This document shows, piece after piece, positions 51,260 to 64,000 of a stretch of 64,000 nucleotides of DNA. Each line of letters begins with the position of its first letter. Position 1 is the first letter of the stretch. The DNA is taken from the NCBI RefSeq assembly GCF_024713945.1, contig NC_134684.1:1903001-1967000 (forward strand). Direction: 5' to 3'. The translations under genes and the position numbers were made by a program. The stretch is from Dermatophagoides farinae (Eukaryota; Arthropoda; Arachnida; Sarcoptiformes; Pyroglyphidae). A model generated the notes under the pieces. It saw only the letters and a program-made list of their open reading frames with translations, searched no databases and had not been told where the DNA came from.

Positions 51260-54200
51260 CAGGATATGGCTGTTAATTAATAGCGCGCACACACACACAC
51301 ACACTGATTTTGTGTGTGGATAAATTATTTAAATCCATGTTTCGGCATTCTTTCTTAATGTTTCGTGCTTCATGTCCTACAGAATTGGCCACATTAAATG
51401 GTATGCATGCATATGTGGCTTTTCAGTTTTTTTTTCTTTGGCTGTCCATCAATCGATATTTTCTTTTTTGATTTGATAGAAGCAATTAGATGATATTAGC
51501 ACTTCTCACCTTATTGGCTCATTGGCTTGTCATTATTATACGTGGTTCGTGATGATATGATGTGTTGGTGTGTGTGTGTGTGTATCTGGTATGCGTGCCA
51601 AAAAAAAATGAAAAAAATGACTGGCAATAAAACCTAGTAATTTGCATTCATCATTATGATGATAATAGTTCTTTACATCCCCCACCAACACCATTACAGA
51701 AAAAAAATAATCGAATCAATCCATAGACATAAATAATATATGGCTCGATATGATTCGATCATTTAGATATTGATTGTTGATTGTTGTTGTTGTTGTTGTT
51801 GTTGGAATTTTTTTTTTGCTCATTTTCTCAATTTAACATTCATGATGATGGCCAATATTATAAAACATCACATTGATGATGGTGCTAATTGGCCAATCAT
51901 TTATGTTTTATGTTTTTTATGTTTATCCTCAATTCAATGTGTGTGGGCATTGAACATTATCATCATCATCATCATATATAATCAATGAATATACATGATT
52001 ATTGATTATAATTGAATTGAATAAAGAAATGAAATGGAACCACGATTTTTTTTTCATCTGATGAATATCAATTTCGGATGGAATCACGAATCTTTCATCT
52101 GTTTTTTTTTTGTTTTGGTCCATGTATGTATTGAATAAATTGAAATTTATTCATTAATTTATGAGAGAAAAAAAAACAAGGATTTTCAATAGGATCAACA
52201 GGCGCCATACACGCACACAACACAGCACAACATCGCAAGGTGTAAAACCATTTTGATCAAGATGAAGAAATGTGATGATTGAATTCAGAGTTATGATTTA
52301 TCGTTTTCATATTTTTGTTGTTGTTGTAGTTGTTGTTGTTGTTGTTAATTTCGGCACGAACAAATCACAAAGTTAAATGAATGAAAACATGGATATTACT
52401 ACTAATAATAATCATCATCATCATCATTCCTCATTAGATTTGATTATTGTTTTTCTACTCAATATTTTAGATGTAAGAAATGTGTTGTTTTCAACACCTT
52501 TTTTTCTCTTAACTTGTTTGATCATCATCATCATCATCATATAATTATTATTATATTCCAATTGTTGATTCGAAAGCCATGTAATTATCAAATGTGTGAT
52601 CAACAAGTGTGAAAAATATATTAAAAAGAACAACAACAACAACAACAACAACAACAAAAAACATTCCACATTTAACAAATTAAACAAAACAAAAATGTTT
52701 AAAATGTTTAACAGTTATATTATTATTGAATCATTATAAACCAGTAGCTTTAGTGGTTGTTGTTGTTGTTGTTGTTGTTGTCGTTGTCAATATAGACAAT
52801 TGTACCAAGCTTATTATCATTGCCAAAAAAAAAAAAAAAAATTCACCAGGTCCAGAATTAATAGTGAGATCATTTTGAAGAAGGTTTCGTTTTAAAACCA
52901 CACATTGGTCAGTCAGCCAGACTTGTGTTAAGCGATGTGTCCTCTAAATAACAATACATACATGTCGATCATTGATGATGATGATGATGATGGACCTTTG
53001 GTGATCCATGAACTCCATTCTATTTCTATTATTTTTTGAAATTGTGAACTGTGAAAATTTTAATACCAGGCTACCGTTTTTTTTTTTTGATTTCATTAAC
53101 CATTGAATAGGTCAAAACCAGGTACTATTCAACAACAACAACAACAAAAACGAAAATAGTCGATGTAAAAAATCAATGATAATAATAATATATGGAACTT
53201 GGAACTTTTCACCATCCATGATGGTTGTGGCTGGCTGGCTAGCTTGGCTTGGTTTGGTTTGGCCATTGATCATTCATGATGATGAAAACATTAATCAAGA
53301 CAACTAAACACATATATAATACACCGAAAAAAAAACAGCCCGATGTCCGATGAATGATGAATGTACTCTGGTCCAAGTAGTTGCGTGGCCCTTGTTGTTT
53401 CGGGTTTTTTTTGTTGTTGTTGTTGTTTATTTCTTCTTTTTTTTCATTTTCATTTATACAGTATGCGGATGTTGTGTTCGATACTGATAGTGAGAATGTC
53501 ACACCTTATCCATAGTCTTGCAAAAAAAAAAAAATTTTTTTTGTTGAGTCTGGTGTTAGTTTATCCGCATTAAGACACTGGTCTTTCACTGTTTCATTTG
53601 TTGCTTAGTTGTTTATTGTTGTGTGTGTGTGTGCGTGTGTTATGATTTATTCGCATTCTCATTGAAGGGAAACATACTGTCAACACCTAATACAAGTAAA
53701 CAATAGTAGTGAAAATATCAAAAGCAACATGTAACATACATACCTAATTGGCTAAGATTCATTGATTCAATATATAATACTATATCCATCCATTTCCTTG
53801 CAAATTTCCAAATCTATGGCCTGGTGATTTAACAAATCTTGAGAATCGATTAAATGGAACTGTTAATTTAAATTGTCGATTGTTCTTGTTATTGTCGATT
53901 GTTGTTGTTGTTGTGGCTGTCGAGTGAAGACAATTTGTCTATAGAACAGCAATAGAGTTTGATTGGATATTGTTATAAAGCCAATTAATTACAATAGAGC
54001 TACTTGACATCCTGATACCATAGAATTAATGGCTGCCGGTGTTTTGTTGTTGCTACTTTGCCGGATCCATGTTTCTTTTTTTTCTTGACAACAACAAAGA
54101 TGCAAAAGCCGGTACCGAATACTGGTCTCTGATCATTACTGTCTCCAATAATAATAATGTTTATAAGACGTGCGTTGGCTACCATACCACGATTATATTA

Positions 54201-55000
54201 TTATCGTGATTATCTTTGTCCATTTTTTCTGTCGTCTATATCATAGTTTGACCGAATTAGATAGTCAAGATGATGCTGCTGGTACGATATGTTAATTAGT
54301 CAACGTCTTTATAATTGCCGCCGTCGACAAAATTGAATACATGACCATCATGCATAAGTTTATGACGGTAGGTAGCCTATTTGGACAACAAAATACGTGA
54401 ATATTTTAATTTTAATTTTAATGTCCAGGTGCAAATACAAACCAAATTTCGAATTCATACAGAAACCAATGGGGAACACATATTTTCAACTCCTTTTTTT
54501 ATAAGCACAAAAAATCATCATAAATCTTAGGATTAATAATATAATTCATTTGATGATGATTTTCATGACCATGATACATTTCTTCATCACAGAAGAAAAA
54601 AAAAAAGAATTTTTTCGAATCCAAACAATTCACTATAGTGACATCTATGTTTTTGGAATAGATGTATTTCTGTTCGATTTATTGCTCATAGACGGCGCGA
54701 CAAGTTTCATTTTCGAATTAACCAACAATTTTTTTGATTTTATATATTCATTATGATGATACCGGACATGCGTTCCAAATGTATAGTTTTGAAAATTATA
54801 CACCCACATTCGTACATATATTTGACTTGGTTTGGTATTGAATTGAAACAATTTATAATCATTTGGAATCATGCCAGTATACGAGTAACAACTATGATTA
54901 TCATCAGTGAAAAAAAAGGACTTGTTGAAATGTTATTGTACATTTACATGTGATTCATGAAATTAGACATACGAAAATTATCACCATCATCATCATCATC

Positions 55001-58000
55001 ATGTATTATGGTTATTGGATGATGATAAAAATCATCACCATGATGACCATCACAATTTGCCTACAATCATCAATAATAACAATATTCGCCATCAAACATT
55101 ATGATAATCGTTTATCGTCATCATCATCATCATATCAATATCCAAATCGTTATCAACAACAATATGATGGATTAGATTTTTCATTTAATCAAGGTATGTA
55201 GTTCAAATTATATTCTAATGGCTGCCAAATGGCAAAATACCTGTGTGTGTGTGTGTGTGTGTGCGAATGTTCAGGTGCATAAATCGATGAAAATGGAAAT
55301 GAACTCAAATAGAAAATAGGAAATAATTAACAATTACTTAAATTAATTAATTTTGGTTGATTGTTCGCCTCTTTGTTGGTCGCAAAAAAAAATGAAACGA
55401 ATTACGTATACGTATACGTCAAGTGAATCGAATCGAACAAATTACTTTTTTTTCTGTCTATCTGTCTGTCTGTCTCTACACTAAAAGATTCACAACACAC
55501 CGGGTGTTTGTATTGTATACATACATTCGAAGCTTTTCTAATTATTATTACAATTTCAAATAATTTCGATCGCAAACAAAACAAAAAAAATTTTGCCCCT
55601 TTTTGTTTCTTGTTACTCTTGATCCCAGAAAATTATCAATGTGTGTGTGTGTGTGTTTGTGTTTGTTTCGTCACCGTGCTTGATGAATTCTTTCGATCAT
55701 CATCATCATCATGATGAAAGTCTTGTTTCATTTAGTGTGTGTTTTCAAATCGATTCTATCTACCCGAATTTCCATTACATGCATCATCATTGGTATGTTT
55801 GTGTGTGTATGCGTATGAACTTGGGCCAATCACCAAATCAATATATTTAATTAAGTGTTCAAGAGACTTGCTTGTTTTTTTCCATCGGATTCATTTTCTT
55901 TTACTGTTTTTTTTTTGCCTACAAGTTTTCTCCCACGTAATATTTCTTTCATTCCCTAGAAATTCTTATCATTCTGACAAACAATTGATAATAAGAAAAT
56001 GTGGCCCACAAACTTTTTTTTCCACTAGCTTAAAATTCTTACTGCTGGGACCAGCCACAGACAGTCAGTAGTCCATTCATCCGGTTCATATGTTTTATTT
56101 TTCGACTTTCTTTCGATGATTGATTCATTTATAAATCTGAATCCAAAAATAATTCCGCATGATGATGACCAACCATCATTGTAGCTAGCCATCGCTATAC
56201 CGGATCGGTTCTATGTTAACTGGTTAGATTTTTAAGGATTTTCAACTACAAAAACAAAGTATAACTAGCAGCAGCAGCAGCTGCTAATTCCATTTGGTTC
56301 AATTTTTTTCGATAAAGCAAAATAAAAAAAAACAAAATTCAATTCTATCGATCAATCATTTTGATTTTTATTTAAGAATTATATCTGTTTTTGTGTGTTA
56401 ATGTGGTATTGGAATTTAAAATGGTCATGTGAATGATCATGGATATCGACAACTCATTATTATTAATGGACTATCCATGGATATGTATCAATCTCACAAC
56501 GAAATGGTATCGGTGTTCTTTTTTTGAAAAAAACCGATAAATCTCCCACCGATTATGATCATTGCATTCAACGCCTGCCGGTTGCAGTAGTGGACATTGA
56601 ATTCTGTCCTTTTTAAATCCATTTTACATCCCAAAGAAAGAGAGAGAGAGAGAGAGAGAGTGAATGAAAAAAGAAATTGTTCGCTTCGGGTATTGAAAAA
56701 AAAGTTTTCTCCCCTTTCGTTTATATTACGGATTCATATCACTAAAGTTTGCTTATTGTTGTTGTTATCGGCTTAGAATTTTTTTTTTTTTTGGTTAGTT
56801 AACTTGAATAAACAGACCATTCTTCATGTCTTACGAATATCATCATCATCATCATCAGCATAGGCATTTTATTCGACTCGATTGGGGCTTTTGAAAATGA
56901 TGGGGGGGAGGCTGTGGAAGAAAATATAAATTTTCGAGTCAACAGTTCAAATTGTTCAAAACCCCATAAATGAAAAGAAACCTATTTGCGGAAACAAGAA
57001 ATGTGCTCGATTTTCAAAGCTTAAACACATAAACTTATACAAGAATCATCTCAAGACTTGTTTGTCTTTTTTTTATTATTATTCTTGTTGTTGTTCCTTT
57101 TTTCATTCATAGATTTGAATCTGGATTCTATTCTTTTCCATTTTTTTTTTTTTTGATCTTTTCGAACATCAAATTATGGCTTATCAATATATTTCAATTT
57201 CATTGATATTCCAAACTTATTCAATGAAAAAAAATCGGCTTTAACCATTTTTTTTTCTCGTTGTTCAAAGAACTTTCATGTGTTTGTTTAATGGATCAAG
57301 AAAAAAATTTTTTTTTTTGGCCCATATGTTTAAGCCATTAGTTTTTGACTGGTTTGTTTGTTTGTTTATTTGTTCAAAGCTAAATGATAAACTCTAAACT
57401 TTCTTCTTGATTTGATCCTTATAGTTACGTTTGGCTATTTTTTTCGATCATCATCACCATATATATAAACTGTTGGCCATACTCTAATGACCAAATGAAT
57501 AGATATAATCGATGCATAAGATGGAATGAAATTATCATTTGGTGACAAAACTTGATTAGGCCTTTTTTTTGCTATCGGTTGTCCTTATGGCTGATAATTT
57601 CCATTCATACAAATTGAATATATCGACTAATTCTGTTTGATTGAATTATTCACTATCTAACTAAGTTCATTTGACCATAAATCTATAATAATGATATTGA
57701 ATGTGTTAAATAAAAGTTAAACAAAACAAAACAAAAAAAAGATTCAATTATCATAGCTTGTGAATGGCTAGAATGAAAAATAAAATCCGATAATCGCTTA
57801 TTTTGTCATACTACTGTCGTAGTGTTGTGACCAAAAAAAAAAAAAAAAAAAATCAAACATTTTCACAATGCAAAACCACTATCTATCTCTTTTTTTTAAA
57901 TGTGAAAATATCCATCTCACTTGATTTGGATACTCATCATCATCATCATCCATTATCAATCGATCCATATATTTTCTTATGATAGTGTGTTTTGTTTCCT

Positions 58001-60396
58001 TACATTATTTTTTTTGTTAACATTTTTGATCCAAGTCAAAAAAAAAGATAAAATAAATTATAGCTCAAACATAAACATTGCACACATAGCACACACACAC
58101 ACACACATTATAATGTTAATGTTTGGACGTTGTTTGAATTGTCCAAAAAGAGCATTATTATTTTTTTTTGTTTTTGTTTTTTTGAAAATCGAAAAAAAAA
58201 CAAAAAAAAATCACAATAGAATTCGCGAATGTTGCATACATACATGCATGTTATAAAAACATCTGTTATTTATTTATTTTTTTTTTGTTTGCATGTATGC
58301 ATGTATGATGATGTGACCATTCTGTGTATACAATAAATTCCCGTTATCAAATGATAATAATAATAATAATATCGTATGTATGAATGTTATGGATAATATA
58401 TACCTAACATTATTATTGCCACCATGTTTTTTTTTTAGACAACAACATTGAATCGAATAGATGTTATATATCAATCGACACAAAGAATATACCATTATAC
58501 GATTGTTATATATACATTATATTATAGTAGTAAAGATCAATCCTGGCCAACAACAACAACAACAAGGAGAAAAATCGAATATAAATTCCTATTGTCATAT
58601 AATATGTTCCGACTAACAAACAACAACAACAACAACATGGATGATGATCATGATGATGATGATGATGATGATGACGAAAACACCAACCAAAAATAATAAT
58701 AATAATAATAATAATAAAGTTTACCAATTGAAAATGTAAATATTTCCACATTTTCCCCCTGATTCTCCTTGATTTATTCCTGTATGCATTCGATAAAGAA
58801 TCTAATGTAATGTTTTTTTTTTGGTGTAGCTGAAATCAATTCATTTCATTATATTTACCATTATTATTTGTATATATGTGTGTGTGTGTGTGTGATCCGA
58901 TCTACCGAATCTTTTTTTTTTCTTCTTCTTCTTACTCATTACGAGCCTGATTCGATATTTGTTTGCTTGTTTGTTTGTTTGTTGCACAAGTTTGTCAAAC
59001 TTTCAATTGGCATATCACACAACTGCAACGACAACAACAACAACAACAACCAAAAAAAAAAAAAACACTTTGGGCATTGATTCGTATGAATAAAATGAAT
59101 TCAATTCAATTCAATTTGTTTTATAAGTCCAAAAAAAAACACCAAATCAGTAATATGAATGAATCACACACACACACACATACAAGCTATGCTAATTTTC
59201 TCTCTTTTCATTCTTAAATTTATTTTTTTTTCACTGTATTTCTCCCTATCCATCTATCTGTCTATTTTTTTTTTATAAAATTCAAAATAATTCAACGTTT
59301 CACGATTCTAGCACGATTCTGGTTTATTGTGCTATTCCAGAATTTCCACGTTGTCGATTATGATGGTGTTAAATTCAATTGTTAACAACAACAACAACAA
59401 CAAAATTGTTGTGTGTGTGTGTGTGCTAATTTGGCTATCCAATGACTGCTTCAACCAAAGAAAAAACAATTAATTTTTTCCCATTACAAAAACAAATGAT
59501 AGCGAAAAGAAAAACCTGAATCATTGCATAGAATTCATTTTTTTTCTTATAGTCAGTATTTTATTCCAATTTTCCAATTCTCTATTTTTCCTTGTTATGA
59601 TAAATAGTTCTCAACACACACATTGATTCATTCACATTGACAATCTAATTTAGGCTGTGATGATGATGATGATGAACAATGTGAACACGCCAACCCTATC
59701 CTCTATTCTTTCTTTTTTTTAATTGCTCTAGGTTTTTCGTTTGAATGGATGTGTAATGTGAGCAACAACAACAACAACAGCAAAAAAAAATCAAAGAAAA
59801 ATTGATACTCACACCATGTGTGTGTGTGTGTGTGGCTCAAATTTCGTATTACCCACCATGATCCATTATGATCCTAGAGTTTGAATCAGAATTCTACGAA
59901 TAAATGAAAAGGGATACGATAATTTGATTATCAAGTCAAAAAAAAGGGTTGATGAATGAATGAACATTTTTAATTGGCTTCAATCGATAAGCTATAGCTG
60001 TGCACAACAAATCTTTTGGTTATAACACTTTTTTTTTGTTGGCCAATTTTCTATTTACCAGACTTTTTGTTTTCTTTTTCTTTCTCTTGAATAAATATTG
60101 ACCCAAAAACACAATCATCATGTCCAGCAGCCAATAATGTACATTGCAACACCCAAAAAAAGTTTGTTTCAATCATCATTCCCTATTTATTCATTCATTC
60201 TTTTTTTCTGGTGAAAATTGAACCACACATTTATTGAAGATGTTGTTGTTGTTGCTTTTGTTTTGATATGATTTGATTCGAAAATCCTATTGATTTTCAT
60301 GAGATTTTGATGATAATTTTTCAAAAATTTGATTCAGAGAAAAAAAATTCATAGGATTTTGATTGCCCGACAAAAGTCAACAACATTATGATCAAA

Positions 60397-60429
<33 letters not shown>

Positions 60430-61956
60430 GCTGAGTGAATTTAAATTTGATTTGATTTGATCTATGAAAAATATGAATTGGCCTATAAGAATTGGTTCAA
60501 TTCAAATCCAGTTGTCGAAATTCCGTAGGGCTCGAACAAAAAATAAAACAAAACAAAACAAAACAAAAAAGAAGAAAAGTTGAACATTTCAAAGAATCAT
60601 TTGATGTTCATCGATTCATATTTTTATATATTCAACTTGATTATAGCTTGAATTTTACTATTTTTTTGTTGTTGTTTTTTGTTTTTGTTTTTTTTTGTCT
60701 GTCATCATCCCAAGTGAGAAGAATAGTATATGGTATGTGGATTGTATTCCAAATTGGAATCCACTGTTTGTATGCAGGCAGCAGGAAGGGCCAGAATATT
60801 CTTTTTATTTCTCCCTAATGATCATCATGGCCATCTCAAATTTTGAAATTCATACCCTAGTTTATTTATTTATTTATTTTTTTTTTTTTTTTGATTATTG
60901 TTGTTTGATGGTTCCCAAGTTGTTTTTTGTTTCATTTTCACTCTTTACATTAAAAATAGCTTATCACAGGTAGCATCTATGTGTTTGTCATGTTGAATTT
61001 TGATTGATTTGTCATCATCATTATTGTAAATGTACATTGTTTTTTTTGTTTGTTTTGTTTTGTTTTGGATCAAAATATTTGAAAGTTTTCATTTTATTTT
61101 GTCAGTTGTTTCAATCATGAGAATGTAACCATATTGTTTTGTTATCAATGTTCATAGCTCATCGACTACGGTAAAAAATGAACAAAATGAATACCGAAAC
61201 CGGCATACAATCCATTTGTGCATTGTGTATATATTATATGGGAAATAATTAAGTTATTTGTATGACATGACACATCATAATAATCATCAAAAAAAACGAA
61301 CATACATTTTAGCCCTAGTTGATCTTGTGAATGAATATAATTTCTGTTTCATTGTTTGAATGTAAATTAATTTTGTTATATTGTACATTGTTGTTGTTCA
61401 TTTGTGTATACAAAAATACACACAATAACCATATATATAGATAGACAGCAGAACAAAATAATCGCTTTATATATTTGATGATGATAGCCATAAAATAAAA
61501 AATACCAACCAAATGAATCAAGCATATATAGCTATAGATATGGTAGGCATCGTGGGGCAATAAATGAATGGCCAGATAGGCTGGCTGTCTATATATATAT
61601 ATCTAAATGTTGATTGTCATTAGCATATGTGATCACCATCTGAATCCAATCTATCTTTTTTTTGCATATATATGCATATATACATTCGAGATGCACGTTC
61701 CAGAGGAATTTCCATTTCATTCTTTTTTATTTTTACAACACAACCAATGGGCCCAATGCTGTGCTATGATTATCTCTCTTCACCTTTTAATGCTAATTAT
61801 TAACCTGGGTAAATTTTTTTTTTTGGCCACAAAATTGAACCAGAAAAAAAAATTCCAAAATAATTCCAGTACCTTCTTTTTTTATAACAATATGCATATA
61901 TGCATGTGAATAGTCAATGAGCTCTCATAGGTAATCTGGACACATTCATAACCAAA

Positions 61957-61987
<31 letters not shown>

Positions 61988-63971
61988 AATAGAAATCATC
62001 TCAATTTTTGTTTTTTGTTTGGTGTTGGTTTGATCATTGTAATTGTTGCCAATTAGTAATTCTATCCCATATAAAATATAAAATCGTTCCATAATTTTTT
62101 TTTCTCTCCCTCTCTCTCTCTCTCATTTTTTTCCCGGTTCGGCTAATTTATTTTCTATTTGTTTCTTCTTTATATGGCTCCTGATTCATTTTTGAAAAAG
62201 TCAACTTCAATGATTAAATCTTTCTCTCTCTTTTTTTCGATTACATTTGCATATATGGAAACTGTGTCCATCAGTCACGGTTTTTCAGTGTGTACCGAAT
62301 GATTCGTAGAAGAATTTTTTTTTTGTTGTTGAAACAAACAAGACTCGAGAGAGTTGATATAACGCGTTTTTATTTTCCAATGAAACCGAAACCCCTTTAG
62401 GTCAAATTGACAATCTTATCAATGAATTTTTTTTTGTCTTAAGTAAATTTGATTTTCCTAATATAACGTTATATCATTGTCACATAAAATGGTTATTGAT
62501 TAATGTAATTATCAATGAATCCATACATTCTATCTATCTATCTATCTATCTATCGATAGCTTGTTATTTAACAATCGTACTGACAACAATGGTGGGGTTA
62601 TCCAATGTTTCAAATTGCCTGATTCGTCTTCTTGCATATTTGCCAAACATATACACTATTTGATTTTTAATTACTTTGAACAATGATTTCGATTTTTTTT
62701 TTTGATCCGTGTTTGTTTTATATATGTTTCCTGTGTATATTCTCCATAATAATAAACTGTATGTCATCGATTCAGTTTTAATTATACATCTTTTGCTCTC
62801 TATCTCTCCCTCTATATATATGGTGGTCTCAAATAAAGTCATCATCATACCATAATGAAAACCAAACGAAAAAAAAGGGGCCATCATAATCGTAATAATG
62901 ATTGTAATTATACACTCAAACACACACACACACACACACACAAAATATTGACCAACGTCAGCAATGTCAGCAATAAAATGCATGAAACTAACAAATTAAG
63001 AGATCTCAATCACAATTAAAATTATTCTCTACACACACACACATTTGTGCCACACCAAATCCATCGGCCATGAATGGGTTCCAAATGAAATTCTGTACGA
63101 TGAACAATAGTTAATTGTATGGATATGTCGATACGTACAATGTATAACCGGTATACTTCAATTCTACGTATCCAATTGTTAGTTATTGTTTGTTGGTGGT
63201 GGTGATGGTGCTAGTGATGATGATGATGATGATGATGTGTCCGAATGACTACTATGATTACCAGTTATTCATTCATAATTAGCTACCTTAATAGAATTGT
63301 GAATGAATATTGTTATTACATAGTAAATTCTCAATTCATTTTACGCCCTTTTTCAAATAGCGATTCCTTTCTTTCTCTTTTTTTTTGTTGTCTTTTCCAG
63401 TACATACAAATGAATGACCATTTGGATGTACTGGAAATTAACCTCAACACTATTTGTATGTTTTACATACGATTCTTGTTGAATGAATGCATATAATGAA
63501 TCTATTTGTTCACTATAGAGGCTATACTTTCAAAATATTAATTTTCATATGAATATTTCTATTACATTCCACATTTTTTTTTTATATATATTTATCCCAA
63601 CCCTCTAGATTCATTTTTTTCAAATTTCATACAGAGTAATTATTCAAATGGATTTTTTTTCTTCTTTGATCATCAGAAATGATAAACTCTTGTTCGTTGT
63701 TTATATTTATTATATGTACTTTAATATTTGAATTTGAACATCAATCAAATGTCAATGTTTTTACTAATGATTTTTTTTCTCTCTTTCTCTCTCTCTCTCT
63801 TTTCGGACAGAAGATTTTCATGTCAACAATAAAGATGATGCTAACTCTACAAACAATGGTGGCCAAGAAAGTTCATTGCCAGAATTTGTTGGCCATATAC
63901 CAAATGTCACTGTTCAGGTGGGCCGTGAAGCTCGTCTGGCATGTATCATACGAAATTTATCCTCATATAGT
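55001..63971 (+). CDS. DIP/lachesin-like immunoglobulin-superfamily cell-surface protein (first two coding exons)
   Basis: DIPs are GPI-anchored or secreted Ig proteins that bind Dpr partners to set neuronal connectivity; lachesin is a relative. Exon 1, 55001-55193 (ATG at 55001), encodes a hydrophobic signal-peptide-like N-terminus (IKIITMMTITICLQSSIITIFAI) and a Ser/Tyr/Gln-rich segment. The donor is GGTATGT after one G. Exon 2, 63811-63971, begins after a long pyrimidine tract and ACAG; its first two bases complete that codon as Glu. It reads SSLPEFVGHIPNVTVQVGRE followed by ARLACIIRNLSSYS, the strand A-C start of Ig domain 1 in DIPs, including the first disulfide Cys. A GTAAAT donor follows at 63972; the rest of the gene is outside the window. 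The pairing of the two exons over 8.6 kb is inferred from phase, strand and family layout. An upstream GTG at 54950 is not needed. Confidence 0.75.
60397..60429. repeat. (ATG)11 microsatellite
   Basis: 33 nt of exact ATG repeat inside the DIP-like first intron. Confidence 0.9.
61957..61982. repeat. (AG)n microsatellite
   Basis: 26 nt of uninterrupted AG dinucleotide. Confidence 0.9.
62531..62554. repeat. (TATC)6 microsatellite
   Basis: Six exact TATC units. Confidence 0.9.
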
Positions 63972-64000
63972 GTAAATATTTGATATTTGTTAGTCATCAT

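Larger units (their letters stand above)
41938..55000. other. 13 kb region with no supportable gene
   Basis: The 5' flank of the achaete-scute gene and the upstream flank of the DIP-like gene. Contents are AT-rich DNA, (GT)n/(CA)n, (ATG)n and (CAA)n tracts. Proneural-type GCAGCTG occurs at 49972-49978. A stem-loop is at 51153-51259. No open frame shows a protein family. Promoter and enhancer functions are expected, not shown. Confidence 0.55.
55194..63810 (+). other. 8.6 kb first intron of the DIP-like gene
   Basis: It contains microsatellites, poly(T) and poly(A) runs, an AGCAGCAGCTGCT E-box region near 56270-56285 and a 16-bp palindrome at 55404-55419. Apart from the two flanking exons, I saw no sequence resembling a further coding exon. 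It is more than 100 times the length of the typical intron of the gene cluster at 1-19 kb. Confidence 0.6.

Noticed and set aside
61663..61676. TGCATATATATGCA palindrome
   Set aside because: Made of alternating AT dinucleotides, expected by chance in this composition.
62564..62983. 139-codon minus-strand open frame in the DIP-like intron
   Set aside because: Contains a translated (GT)n run and feature-free AT-rich sequence; no homology pattern, and antisense to the intron.

Overview
The window looks like nuclear DNA of a small-genome arthropod, most likely an acariform (dust-mite type) mite. The non-coding DNA is AT-rich and full of (ATG)n, (CAA)n, (GT)n, (ATTC)n and poly(A/T) tracts. Genes are eukaryotic, with very short GT-AG introns (about 55-71 nt). 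The proteins are animal families: a PRC2 subunit, an achaete-scute bHLH factor, Dpr/DIP-type Ig domains and a chemoreceptor-like 7TM protein. The mite assignment is inference; no rRNA or mitochondrial marker is present.

Positions 1-19.1 kb form a compact gene cluster: EED/esc (-, cut by the left edge), a POT1-like telomere protein (+), nucleoside diphosphate kinase (-), a multi-C2H2 zinc-finger protein (+), a low-complexity secreted protein (-), a chemoreceptor-like membrane protein (-), an MFSD4-like MFS transporter (+), mitochondrial acetyl-CoA acetyltransferase (+), DNA polymerase delta small subunit (-) and an MCRIP2-like protein (+). Several neighbours are divergent with short shared promoters (EED/POT1, NDK/zinc finger, POLD2/MCRIP2) or convergent with overlapping 3' ends (POT1/NDK, ACAT/POLD2). 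Most exon structures below were worked out by matching splice phase and protein continuity.

From 19.1 to 40.8 kb there is no supportable coding sequence, only simple repeats and AT-rich DNA. A two-exon achaete-scute family gene lies on the minus strand at 40.8-41.9 kb, followed by another 13 kb without genes. At 55.0 kb a signal-peptide exon on the plus strand splices in phase to an Ig-domain exon at 63.8 kb across an 8.6 kb intron. This is the start of a DIP/lachesin-like cell-surface protein that runs off the right edge. The second half is therefore a neurodevelopmental, low-gene-density landscape beside a housekeeping cluster.

I found no mobile element, CRISPR array, or convincing tRNA/rRNA gene, and no clearly new multi-gene system. 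The items most worth checking are the POT1-like gene, a frame discontinuity in the zinc-finger gene, the isolated proneural gene and a stem-loop at 51.15 kb.
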